The notes beneath the pieces are model-generated. The model was not told the origin of the DNA. It ran no database searches and saw only the letters and a list, made by a program, of their open reading frames with translations. A stretch of DNA of 64,000 bases, from assembly GCA_037349105.1 (NCBI GenBank), contig JAYJMM010000025.1:1178001-1242000 (forward strand). Direction: 5' to 3'. The translations under genes were made by a program, and so were the position numbers. How positions within the stretch are numbered: position 1 is the first letter of the stretch; every line of letters begins with the position of its first letter. The DNA is from Limnomonas spitsbergensis. Lineage: Eukaryota; Chlorophyta; Chlorophyceae; Chlamydomonadales. Positions 50,901-60,202 of this stretch are shown one piece after another.

Positions 50901-53501
50901 GTACCCCCCTGCCTTAACCCCCCCCTGACAGTACCTCACTCATTCGCCCCCCTGCCTCTACCTCCCTCACCGCCCCCTGCATGTACCCCCCCCCCTGCCA
51001 GTACATCACTCATTCGCCCCCCTGCCTCTACCTCCCTCACCGCCCCCTGCCTGTACCCCCCCCCTGCCAGTACCTCACTCTTTCGCCCCCCCTGCCTCTA
51101 CCTCCCTCACCGCCCCCTGCCTGTACCCCCCCCCCTGCCAGTACATCACTCATTCGCCCCCCTGCCTCTACCTCCCTCACCGCCCCCTGCCTGTACCCCC
51201 CCCCCTGCCAGTACCTCACTCTTTCGCCCCCCCTGCCTCTACCTCCCTCACCGCTCCCTGCCTGTACCCCCCCCCCTGCCAGTACCTCACTCATTCGCCC
51301 CCCTGCCTCTACCTCCCTCACCGCCCCCTGCCTGTACCCCCCCCCCTGCCAGTACCTCACTCATTCGCCCCCCTGCCTCTACCTCCCTCACCGCTCCCTG
51401 CCTGTACCCCCCCCCCTGCCAGTACCTCACTCATTCGCCCCCCCTGCCTCTATCTCCCTCACCGCCTCCTGCCTGTACTTCCCTCACCCGCCCCCGTGCC
51501 TCTTGGCCCCTTTTTTGTCAAGTGAGTTTCTTCCTTGTGCAACTGCCCCTCCAGGTATCGAAAGGAAGGGGGAGCAGCCATCTTCTACCACTCGCTGTGG
51601 CAGTGGTTCACCGCGCTGCCAACTTGGGTGTAGCCCTCTGGTATAACTTTGCTGTTCTCAAGCTGTGGTTCACCCAGCACGATGACCCTGGCGCCCCCAC
51701 GGGCCTGCCCCTCTACCTCCTGGTGGCGAGCTCATACTTCGTTCTGGTGTCAGCAGTCACGGCCTTCCTGAAGGTGGGTGTGGGCACTAATGCACACTCT
51801 TTTAGTGCTTGGGACACTTTGGGGCATGTTTGAAGTCCTAGCGTGACTGTCCTCCTCCATTGGCCTCTTTGTTGTGTGAAGAGGATCGCACTTAGGTTGT
51901 ATGCGCAACCTCACCTGCAGGGTCCGTACGACGCCGAAAAGAAGTTTGGGGTCGTCTTCCTGGACTTCCAGTGGTGTAACGATGCTTACCACTGCGGCAG
52001 GGTGTCGTTGATCGACGGGCTCACTTCCCTGGGTTTCATCTTTCCGTTCGACATGGTCATGTGTTTGCTCTGCATGTTGGTCATCTCGGCTACTTCTGCT
52101 GTGGTTGTGCATTTTGTAGATGCCGCGGAGGCGGCTTCAAAAGGTAAGCAATCTTGATTCGGTTGCTAAGCGGCCACCTGCTTGCCCGCCCGCCTGCATG
52201 CATGCTCGTTACTCGTTAGCTGTTTTCATTGTTTTATCTCCCACACACACATTTGTAATTGTAAAGCGTGGATGGTAACTGTAACGCCATAGCATTGTAG
52301 CCCTAACATTGTGTGCACACTTTGAGATGTGTCTATGTCCGGCCTGTCAGCTACCTCTTCGTCTCTGCCTGTCTGCCTGCTCGTCCTTCTTTTGTTTGCT
52401 GCCTAAGATTGTCTCTCTCCCCCGTGATGCCAGGGCCTGTTACAGAGGTCGCCGAGGAGCCCAACGGCCGTCCTCTCCCCACATCACCTCAGGTGGGTGC
52501 AGTGAGGGTTACGGGAGAGGGTGTAAATGAGGCATTACGCACGCGGCATAATCGGTGATTAATCAGAGACTGTCTCAGCCTAAAATCCCCTCGTCGCATC
52601 GACACAGAGATTTTTGCAAATTGGTGTTGCCATTGAGTATTCGAGATTTTGTTGGATGAGAGCACCCGGTGAACTTCACTGTGAAGGTATGTGTGTCACT
52701 CTTCTGATGATTCATTTTCTTCTGTTTTCAACAGCCTACGCTCACATAGTTGGGCCTCACAGCAGTTGCAGTTTGATCTGCAAAAACAGTTATCAGCTTA
52801 AAAAACACCATGACGGTAGCCATCAGGCGCCCCTGGTAGCCATGTTGAAAATTAAGTTGGACAGGTCTACATCTAGGTGTATATAAAAGAACTTTTATAG
52901 GGTTGAGTCTCTGCATGCCTTTTGTGGCCTATAATTTATTACCCGTCTCGTTTTTGAATTCATTCGGGTGAGAATATTATCTTGTGCTCATTGTTTGGGT
53001 CCTTTGACATGAATGGCACGTATACAACTAGAAATGGAATGCCAATTATTTTGATCTTAACATGTAAGCGACAGGCTTAATTAAGGTGCGTGTGGCAAGA
53101 TGAACTGATTGACTGTTAAAAAAAAACTGTTGTGTTTGTGTGGCGCCCCGATTATCATCCCTCACCATTTCATTGCTATGCAGACATTTGGAGATGTGAC
53201 TCCCGTCAGGACAGGAGCCACCTGCTGTGAGTTCGTTCCCGAAGAGGCCCGGCTGCAAGCCACCCCCACACACGAGCGCCCCCAGCTGCCAACCGCGAGA
53301 GGTCCGCGATGTTTAGGCCGTGTGACTACGACAGGAATTTGTAGTTCAGTTCAGGGATGGGGGAGCAGGGAGGGACGGTGCTGTTTATCGGGATCCGGCG
53401 CAGAGGCTCCCCAGGGGGGTGACACTTCTTTCCCGCCCGTGACCTGGTTTATTTTGTGCTCAAACTGGTTTTCAAGCACATGTACCATACATCAAATGTG
53501 A
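41974..53501 (+). CDS. Unknown multi-pass membrane protein, at least nine exons
   Basis: Not recognised. Exon chain: 41974-42175 (ATG; FSDEEKEAAIVNLNNKS, NMPEIGEIKQVRALLNP), microexons 42679-42717 (ATVVAAAPVAAAG) and 44249-44284 (ATMGTDTDEP), 44790-44987 (ESTKQLLYVAFVPSMHQ, WLSVVTAILAYVFTFPY), 49392-49541 (VLVVLCYSVTQAMLL, LICLGIIVFVNAVSLL), 50020-50187 (EGAWWAVVLLVGVVPGG), 51555-51773 (ALWYNFAVLKLWFTQ, LYLLVASSYFVLVSAV), 51921-52143 (FPFDMVMCLLCMLVIS), 52434-52492 and 53184-53501 (FGDVTPVRTGATCCEF). Exons 1-5 all join in phase 1, and exons from 51555 on also join in phase. The junction 49541/50020 is one base out and exon 51555-51773 seems to change frame near 51610, so one or two small lesions or a missed exon exist. 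At least seven hydrophobic helices. The long introns hold the arrays described separately. Confidence 0.62.
44884..45141. repeat. Near-perfect 126-bp foldback inverted repeat spanning an exon donor
   Basis: Left arm 44884-45009 and right arm 45016-45141 are reverse complements with about two mismatches (TATCCTCTG against TGTCCTCCG) and a 6-nt spacer. The left arm holds the last 104 nt of the membrane-protein exon, its donor (GT 44988) and 22 nt of intron. The pre-mRNA would form a very stable hairpin burying the donor. Confidence 0.9.
45142..45659. other. Intron interior with CACCTGGTTACACC words
   Basis: A block around CCCTTGATCTCC.GCCACAGCGGACAT, GCAATGGGTCGTTGCAC occurs at 45510-45548 and 45645-45690, a 135-bp duplication. 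Short CACCTGGTTACACTTG and CA-repeat words fill the rest. Confidence 0.6.
45660..46330 (+). repeat. ~120-bp tandem repeat
   Basis: Six diverged units with GGCAGTGGCCATTGGGCAC, TCATAGCGCTTGCGGATGA, CATCATCTATCTGGTGATA and AAATGGGACAGGGATGGGAT. It lies in the largest intron of the membrane-protein gene. Confidence 0.9.
46765..47395 (-). repeat. 27-bp tandem array carrying a Pol III B-box-like word in each unit
   Basis: About 23 copies of AGTGGGATTTGAACCAGCAG plus TTCAAAC. The minus strand of most units reads GGTTCAAATCC, which fits the B-box consensus GWTCRANNC bound by TFIIIC (established for tRNA genes). No A-box or tRNA fold accompanies it. Since the unit is a multiple of three, frames on both strands stay open (for example NQQFKQWDL repeated) and are not taken as genes. 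Confidence 0.9.
47396..47690. other. Intron interior with CAACAGTTGGGTTTGTAA words
   Basis: Two to three diverged copies of CCAACAGTTG.GTT.TG. No exon. Confidence 0.45.
47715..47935 (+). mobile_element. Retroelement coding fragment, opposite orientation
   Basis: Encodes LLQHLRQAAGPPASAASWG, LQPLQRDWWAHFLRFYNAA and AQQYSPLMAQAMAADM. Nearly identical to the N-terminal part of the minus-strand copy at 54.5-55.4 kb (LLQHLRQAAGLPASAASWG and so on). Only about 220 bp is present; it sits inside the intron of the membrane-protein gene. Confidence 0.75.
48060..48600 (+). repeat. Two extra copies of microexon 2 and its flanks from the membrane-protein gene
   Basis: The 39-nt exon at 42679-42717 with about 90 nt of upstream intron (GGCCTCCCATAGTGCAACT, TTTTGCTTGCTGAGTGCAG) recurs at 48075-48220 and 48433-48565. 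Each copy keeps AG acceptor and CCGCAG|GTGGG donor. Sequence from just after the exon 1 donor (GCCTTGCCTAGCCGATCCTC, 42227) also recurs at 48315. These copies stand 5.4-5.8 kb away, in a later intron of the same gene, and keep phase 1. Confidence 0.88.
48700..48905 (+). repeat. CACCCGCCCTTGTCGCTGCC tandem repeat
   Basis: Six to seven units of about 26-29 bp, all pyrimidine-rich. Like other arrays here it looks like amplified intron 3' end, although no exon follows directly. Confidence 0.8.
49542..49600 (+). repeat. Copied donor edge of the exon ending at 49541
   Basis: GAGGAAG|GTGAGTTGATTAG (GT 49542) is followed by CTCGAAG|GTGAGTTGGTTTC at 49583-49600. One short extra copy with intact donor. 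Confidence 0.65.
50384..51500 (+). repeat. 1.1-kb pyrimidine-only tract with ~70-bp tandem units before an acceptor
   Basis: Almost no purine apart from scattered A and G on the + strand. From about 50930 to 51440 a 70-bp unit (CCAGTACCTCACTCATTCG, CCTCTACCTCCCTCACCG, CCCCTGCCTGTACCC plus a C-run) is repeated seven times. The tract ends 55 bp before the acceptor AG at 51553-51554. It is a greatly expanded polypyrimidine tract. It could form triplex (H-DNA) structures; that is inference. Confidence 0.9.
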
Positions 53502-54105
53502 TACCCGCTGGACTGTAAAAGAAAAAGTTGTAACCCACCTGTACATGCAAAAAGGGAGGCCATACAACTTATCTCTTTTGTTTGACACTACCGGGTAATA
53601 TATTTCCGGTATGTCCCTCCCCCCCCCCATTTCTTAGCTGGTCTTTTGAACCCCTTTGTCAACCTGATGCACTACCTGGTCCTCTGATAAAGACTACTGA
53701 ATTGATACGGGGAAAAGCATTGTGCTCGGGGCATTTTCGGGACCTAAATGTCAAAAGAATTGCATCTTGGTAGGATCTTCTTGTACATCTCGTCGTCCTA
53801 GCCTTGCTTCTTATTGGGATTTGTGTTTACACTTTCTTGCACACCTCCGTCACAGAAAGTTTGAGTGACCCAATGTGACGCCTACCAAATATATCCACGT
53901 CACCTCTCCACCCTGCCTTCCGTTCCACAAGGTTTTGCAAACAATATTCCCAGACGGGCACGAACTATATCTCCACCTCACTGCCCCAGAGATGGCCTTC
54001 AGCGTGCTTAAATACAAAAAAAACATAATCCCTGGCATCTTCTGTCACCATCGGCTTCACAGTAGCCTGAGGGGGTACAGCACGCACAGCATCTAGCGAA
54101 ACAAG
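53502..54105. other. Intergenic, no gene
   Basis: No recognised exon. A short frame at 53583-53773 has no features. Confidence 0.45.
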
Positions 54106-54107
54106 TC

Positions 54108-55394
54108 AATAACGTTACACCTCTGGGCCCGCTCAAAGCTCGGCCGCGTGGGCGCCCAACTGTTCAGAAGGGAGTAATGAAGGAACTCAAAGAACGAGAG
54201 GGGGAAAGGAACAAAAGGAGAGGCCGGAAAGGTAACGAAGACCAAATCCAACACCTGAGTTCCACTAGAGACTAACCCTCAACAAAGCCTATAAAAAAAA
54301 GGTAAGTCCAGAAAATAAAGTGTATCCCACCCCTGCTTGGCCGCAAGGGCGCCCCACTGATCAGAAGGGAGAAGAGAATAAACTAAAAAGGGGGCAAACA
54401 ACAACAACCCCCCCCCCCAAAACGGACCAAAAGAGAAGGTCGGAAAGGCCAAAGACACCAGCCTCAGAAACCCTGGAGACTAACCCTCAATAATGCCCAC
54501 AGCACAGTCCACAAAAGCAAGTGCGTCCCACCCATGCTCAGCCTTGTACAACTGGTGAAAGTTAGTGGCAGCGCCCAGAGGACCTGCCCACCCCTGCTCC
54601 CGTAACTGCTCCCTGACACTAGGGCAGTGGAAGCACACATGCAGCTCATCCTCTATCTGCTCGCTATCCCCCCGTGCCCAACACCGCTGGCAGCAGCGTG
54701 CCTGTCGCCGCTGACCGTTGCGCCGTCCTCTGGTATCAGCAGTGCTGATCGCGCCAAGCCGCAGTCGCAAATTGATGCGCACACAAGCACACTCCTTCTG
54801 ACTAATGCGGCTCTTGGCTTGCGCCAGCACGGCACCCGCCGTGGACTGGAACCAGGCGCGGTAGGTCGCCGCAGATCTGTGCTCGGTGGTAGGGTCCCTG
54901 GGGTCCCCACCGCCGCTTGCGTCCAACCGTGCTTGCTCGTAGGCTGCGTCAACGAGTGCCGACACCTCTGTGACGGGTAGGCGCTGTAGGGCAGCTGCTG
55001 CTTCGCGCAAGGTGGGGGTGGCTGCCCCCCGCTCCAGCTCCTCTAATGCACCCAGCAGATCAGAGCACCATGTGCGGCCGCCAGTGCCCTGGCTGATTGC
55101 AAGCTGCATATCTGCCGTCATGGCTTGAGCCATGAGAGGGCTGTATTGCTGTGCCTCCGGTGCCACCGCTGCATTGTAGAAGCGGAGGAAATGGGCCCAC
55201 CAGTCTCGCTGTAGTGGCTGGAGCTGCAGCTCTCTTAGGACTCCCCAACTGGCGGCTGATGCAGGTAGCCCCGCAGCCTGGCGTAGGTGTTGAAGCAAGC
55301 TGGACTGCATTTTGCTGGAGAGACATTGCCGCGGCCGAAACAAGTATGGCCAACATGTGCTCCATTGTATTATGTGAGGACCAAGCCGGGCCAA
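54108..55394 (-). mobile_element. 5'-truncated non-LTR retroelement with intact C-terminal ORF, 304 codons
   Basis: The minus-strand frame 55394-54480 encodes LRQAAGLPASAASWGVLRE, ECACVRINLRLRLGA, then CCQRCWARGDSEQIEDELH followed by VCFHC, a Cys-Cys-His-Cys finger in the position usual for the end of LINE-type ORF2. About 370 bp of 3' untranslated sequence follow, with a duplicated CGGCCGCGTGGGCGCCCA type block and GAGGTGTAACGTTATTGAC at the very end. No reverse transcriptase or endonuclease motif lies in this piece. It is the least damaged of the copies in the window (others 4.2, 14.7, 16.2 and 47.7 kb). Assignment as LINE rests on finger, truncation pattern and shared 3' ends; another mobile class cannot be excluded. 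Confidence 0.68.
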
Positions 55395-55479
55395 ACTGTT
55401 TCCCTAGTAATCTGTGACGACAGGGCAGGGACAACATCATGGTCGCTGCCTGCTGGAGCTGCTGTACTGCACAACCTGC

Positions 55480-55605
55480 TGCACTGCTGTACTGGAAGTG
55501 TACTGCTCTGCTGTAAGTATAATTTTGTACTGGAAGTGTACAGCTACATTATAAGTGTACTGCTGTACTGCAAGCATACTGATATACTGGAAGTGGGCTG
55601 CTGTT
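55480..55605 (+). repeat. TACTGGAAGTGTACTGCT short tandem repeat
   Basis: Five imperfect units of about 20-25 bp with CTGCTGTACTGGAAGTGTAC. It lies just past the stop codon of the LYR-motif gene on the other strand. Confidence 0.75.
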
Positions 55606-55633
55606 CCCTCATGGTACCGGCAGCCTTCCGTCC

Positions 55634-57028
55634 TCATTTAGGTCCCTTGAGGTTGCCCTGCTCAGCCAGCTCGTTGAGGTGCACTCTCTGATGGATCACG
55701 TTGTCTAACTGGACCTCCTGAGGGGCAGAGAGGCAGCCATGTTGTTATGCAGGAAAACGGCAAAATAGCAGATGAAGGGGCCGGCAGAATAACTGCGGAT
55801 AGCGCACTATTGAGTGACATGCACTCTCTGATAGGTCACATTATCCAACTGAACCTCCTGAGGGGCAGGGGGGCAGCCACGTTGTTATGCAGGAAAACGA
55901 AAGAAGGGCAGAAGAAGGGGCCAGCAGAATAACTGGAGATAGCACACTAGTCGGTGAGGTGCACTCTCTGATGGATCACACTGTCTAACTGACCCCCCTG
56001 AGGGGCAGGGTTGCAATCAAGTTTGATATGGAAACGGAACGGCAACAAACCTGGGAGATGAAATACAGGGGTGGGCAGAACAATGAGAGACAGCGTACGA
56101 CTAATGGAGGTGCGCTCACTAATGAATTATGCTGCCCTACTGGACCTCCCGAGAGCAAGGTTGGATCCAAGTTTTGTCACGCAAAGATATTATTGGGGAG
56201 ACATATGTTGGGGTAGTCAGCACATTTGGAGATAGGCAGATAGCGTGACGGTGGTGCAGTCGCTGGTGAAGCGCATCATGCAAATTACATTTTGCCACTT
56301 TTAGGTTATGTGCGTCACTCACCAGCCTTTGAATGGTTGCGTCATTTGTTAACTACAACTCAGCATGAGCTGCAGATGGAGGTTGATCTCCTCGGGGTCC
56401 GTGACACCGCTGTGGATTCGCACCTCATGCCAAAGTTAGGTAGTGCAAGCCACACTGCTTTATATACTTGGCGATTAGGTTACCGACACTTGTTTTCGGG
56501 GGGGGAGGCTGCTTTATTTCATACACTTGGTTATTCTTGTTTTACGTTTGTCACTCACCACAAGCTGCAGATGGAAGTTGATCTCCTCGGGGTCAGTCAC
56601 GCTCCGGCCCCAAACTGAGCCATTCCCTCAACACACACCCCCTTAAAAGGCACAGATGCCATCATTTTTTTCTCTGCTTTGGGTCCGTACCGCCGCTGTC
56701 AGTGAGTCTGCCCCTCTTGGAAAGCTTGATAGTGTACAACACCCTGCTTCTAAGTTCTGTACATCACTCACACACTGTCTTACTCACTCACCATGAGCTG
56801 CAGATGGAAGTTGATCTCCTCGGGGTCCTTGACGCCGCTGTGCGTCCGCACCTCATGCCGCAACTTGTTCACGATGAAGTTGCGTCGGCTACTGGTTGGC
56901 ATCTGCCGCGCCTCTCGCAGAAACTGACGGAAGAGCGACAGGATGGTTGCTGATGCAGCAGCGGCCGATGAGGGGGTGGCCAGCTGATGAGCTGTGGCTG
57001 CTGCTGCTAATGCAGATGAACCCGCCAT
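55634..57028 (-). CDS. LYR-motif (Complex1_LYR family) mitochondrial protein, two exons, 106 aa
   Basis: LYR-motif proteins are small mitochondrial helical adaptors that bind acyl carrier protein and help Fe-S or respiratory-complex assembly. Exon 1 is 57028-56792: an Ala/Ser-rich N-terminus (MAGSSALAAAATAHQLA) of targeting-peptide type, then LFRQFLREARQMP, where LFR stands in the LYR position, and RRNFIVNKLRHEVR. Exon 2 is 55717-55634: EVQLDNVIHQRVHL and the end GNLKGPK, stop TGA 55634-55636. Phase 0 at the 1-kb intron, donor ATG|GTGAGT and acceptor CCTCAG. Length and basic helices fit the family; which of its subgroups is not clear. Both intron edges have tandem extra copies. Confidence 0.82.
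55800..56165 (-). repeat. Copied acceptor edges of LYR-gene exon 2
   Basis: The real junction (plus strand AACTGGACCTC|CTGAGGGGCAG, 55717/55718) is repeated at about 55854 (AACTGAACCTCCTGAGGGG), 55990 (AACTGACCCCCCTGAGGGG) and 56139 (TACTGGACCTCCCGAGAGC). Each is preceded (plus strand) by exon-like GTGCACTCTCTGATGGATCA or variants. Spacing is about 135-150 bp. The outermost copy has lost the AG. Confidence 0.88.
56360..56620 (-). repeat. Copied donor edges of LYR-gene exon 1
   Basis: The exon end (plus strand ATGAGCTGCAGATGGAAGTT and GATCTCCTCGGGGTCC) is repeated at 56365-56430 and 56555-56605; the real one starts at 56792. In the 56365 copy the minus-strand donor GT reads CT. In the 56555 copy it is intact. 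The first copy reaches about 70 nt into exon sequence. Confidence 0.88.
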
Positions 57029-58095
57029 GCTGCTCCTGTTGCGCCACTGTTCCCTTTTCCAGGTTTTGGCTTCGCCAGGGCTGCGGAAGTGCCATGTGTT
57101 TGAAAGGGCCAGGCAGCGTGGCGGTCAGAAGAAACTGGTTGAAAATAATACTTCAAAGAAATACCTCACATGCATACCGGTATACATTTGTAACCTCTGA
57201 ACCTGAGCATTCATGCATGCATGCATGCTTGGTGGTTTGACTCCATGACCTCCAGTCTAGTGCCAGATGAGGTGCATGGTTGCATGGGTGCATGGGACAT
57301 AAGTCCATCATGGCCCATACACAAAATCGCACTCCCAGCCTGGTTCACATACCTGAACGTAGGGATAAGGGAAGAAGCTGCTGAAGCGCTCCTATCTTTC
57401 CGCCTGGGACTATGGGAAAGCCAGCTAAAGCCCTGATGTAATGGACGGGAGGAAGGCTCTCCACGGAAATTGATTTATGCGGTGTAAGGGACTAGGGCTG
57501 AATAGGGGTAGTTATCCCACCCCCCAGGCGAGGTCGGATCTCACTCAAATGTGGATTTCGAGATGTCCATTCCTCCTACGTCACGAAATCATAATGAAAC
57601 GACCTGTCCTTCTGGACAATGGTTTAAATATATATAAGCTTGAATTTAATTGAGTCCAGCAGCCAGTAATACATGCGTCGATACATATCGGAGTTGTTGT
57701 CCTGTCGCGCCTCGGCTCTAACGCCTCAGACGCCCTCAAAAGCAGACACGAACGCGTCAAATCCGTATGTTTACACTTCCTTAGCTTGCTTGGCGCTCTG
57801 GACAGACTTCAGCTTCCGTCTTGTGGGGACCGAGCGGTCTTCACTGGTAGCAGGTCGCTCATGCCAGTACCAGTCGGACTATCAGTCCTTTCTGCATGCA
57901 TGACATCAAGTCATTAAAAACTGTTGAATTACAGTAGCGGCAGGCTTCATGCATTGATGTCTCTGAATACATGCACGAGACACAAACAGCGACACACGCA
58001 GTCATGCACGCAGCTCCTTCTTGCATGCAACAAGCATGGTCACTGCGTCACTGTTTCGACTTGAAAGCCACTGAATCATTGTGGCGAGGGCTTCA
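57029..58095. other. Intergenic, no gene recognised
   Basis: Tetranucleotide ATGC run at 57210-57232. The rest shows short frames only. Confidence 0.45.
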
Positions 58096-58100
58096 TCCGG

Positions 58101-58927
58101 ATGGCCATGCTCCTGACTGTCATGGGACGTGCATGGCTAGCAGAGAGGAAGGTGCAGTTGTCTTTGACATGGCGCCTGGCAGCCTTCAGCCAGTGCATCG
58201 TGGTGGTCCAGCTTCTGGTCCAAGATCATGCCCTCGCCAGCCGCACGTTCCCTATGCAAACCATGGGCATTACAACTGCAGGCTTGTTGGACATCATGTA
58301 CAACTGCAAACTGAACCACCAGCTGCTGCTCGGGCTTGCCATCGAGGATGCCCTTCCCAACCTGCCTTCAACCATGGCCGCCCCCTGCCAGACGGGCAGG
58401 TGAATCCAGCAGCTGCACCCTGGTCCACCATTCCTCTGCACACCCTGTGCCCACACCTGATGGAGGGGCCCAGCCCAGTAGTAGCAGCAACAGCAGCAGC
58501 AACAGCTGGCCGGCAGACTGTAGTTGCCCCCCGTGGTGATGCCTTCAACATGGAGAGCACCGACTCCAATGGCTGTGAGATTCATTTCAGCCAGCTTCAG
58601 GCTCACAATCTGGGTTACAAGCCTCAGGCCAAGGATGTGATGTGCGTGTTGGGCAAGGTGGAGTTCTGCACCGTCACCCGCATGCAGGTAGAGGGGGATC
58701 GCCCCTTCCACCTGGATATGTATTCCCGTGGCACCTATGCGGTCAAGTCATGCACGGCGGCTGCTCCCCACCCCCATTCAGCCAAGCAATATATCAGCCA
58801 GGTTGGGGTAGACCGGGACCGCATCAACGCAGCTTCTCGCACCCAGCCGTCCGCGACCATTTCCGTCATGTTTACAAGCATGAGTGACGTGGCACAAACA
58901 TGGTCTCTGAACCTTGTGCAAACATAA
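58101..58927 (+). CDS. Unrecognised gene, probably two exons
   Basis: The segment 58101-58401 encodes MAMLLTVMGRAWLAERKVQ, a hydrophobic LAAFSQCIVVVQLLVQ helix, TTAGLLDIMYNCKLNHQLL and ALPNLPST, and meets a good donor (GGGCAG|GTGAAT, GT 58402). From about 58543 a protein-like frame encodes GDAFNMESTDSNGCEI, AHNLGYKPQAKDVMCV, FHLDMYSRGTYAVKS and ends TAA at 58925-58927. A CAG-rich stretch (58482-58506) lies between. A second frame is open over the whole span from 57971 but its first half reads poorly. No domain recognised. The exon 2 acceptor is unresolved. Confidence 0.4.
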
Positions 58928-60200
58928 TGCATTAGCGTCACTGTGCATGGGATGGCTCTTCTGCCTTTTGAGCATGCTGGATAACGCTGTTATTGCGTTG
59001 GCTGAATGCGGTGTGTGTACTAGTGTTTATGGGCTGTGCATGTCGGGTAATGCTTGAGTGCGAGTGCCTGGCTGTTGCTGATCTGCAAATGAGAGCGATT
59101 GTCACTAACATGTCTGTTTTTACTGTCCAGCCAATCCTTTTAAGATGGGCCTGCATGGCTGTCCTGCATGGCTGGTGTCCAAGACGAAGATAAACAGAAA
59201 TCCTTTTAGTACGGTACATGGCTTTGTTGCATGGCCCAGTGGTGTAACGTCATTGACATGGCATGATGAGTTAGGAGCCACAGTGTAGAGTGAAACCGAG
59301 TTGGAGAACATGCTGATCCGATGAGCCAAACATGGGCCGATTTGGACCCGTTTTCAGGTCATATCGTGTCAGGCGTGCATCTAATCACACCCGCGCGAGA
59401 CCAAATGATGTACTAGTGCTTAAATATGACACTCAATGTTATTTACACTTTCACTTGTGTCGCTGGCACACGCGAGCGAGGAAATCGCCTCTGGCAGTGG
59501 TTTTGCTGCCGTACTCTCCGTACACGCAAATCTCCCATTTTTGGGGGATTGATAAATAATTGTACCCTTTGAGGAACATGTAACCGGAAGCGATTTCAAA
59601 ACCGAGTTGGAGAACAGGATGGAACACCTTTTTCGGCTCCCCACACTGTCGCCTGGGGGGTGGGGGTAGTTATAGTTTGTATGATTGATTACAGCTGCAT
59701 GCGTAGAAGCTCCGTCGTGGGACCTCGCCGATGAAATGAATGGGTGCCTCGAACCCTTGATGATAATGGCCTGGTGAACGAGCTGCTATTTGATTCTCAA
59801 GCTCTGCCAACGTGTGGTTTCGACGCAAATTCTTTGCTCAAAAATTGAGTGACGGGAAAGTGTGGAACGACAGTTGGATCCATTGTGGAACAGCTTCCGT
59901 TGTGGAACTGATTCCTCTGGATCTGGCTCGCCGATCTAGAGGATGACTCCGAATTTCTGATTCCGCAAGACATGCTCTGGCGTTGTCTCTATTTCTTTCT
60001 TCCCCACTCCTTTCGAATATCCCCCCCGTGGCCTTCCCCATACATCGCCCACCGCCGTGAAGCTCCAATCGGAATTGCGCGCCTTCGGTATTCGACAATT
60101 AGTGCACCGGTATCCACGCCTTCATTGCACCAGTATTCTACCGGTTTCTCCTGCATTTACTTGCGACTCTAGCTGAACAGGCCAGGGCAGTCTTTACTCG
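58928..60200. other. Intergenic, no gene recognised
   Basis: ACCGAGTTGGAGAACA occurs twice (59295, 59602). TGGCCCAGTGGTGTAACGTC at 59233 resembles the retroelement 3' end in + orientation. No exon seen. Confidence 0.45.
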
Positions 60201-60202
60201 AC

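Noticed and set aside
57971..58927. Single 318-codon ORF as the gene model
   Set aside because: Its first half has an unlikely composition, while another frame there (58101-58403) reads like a protein and ends at a good donor. A two-exon model is preferred.
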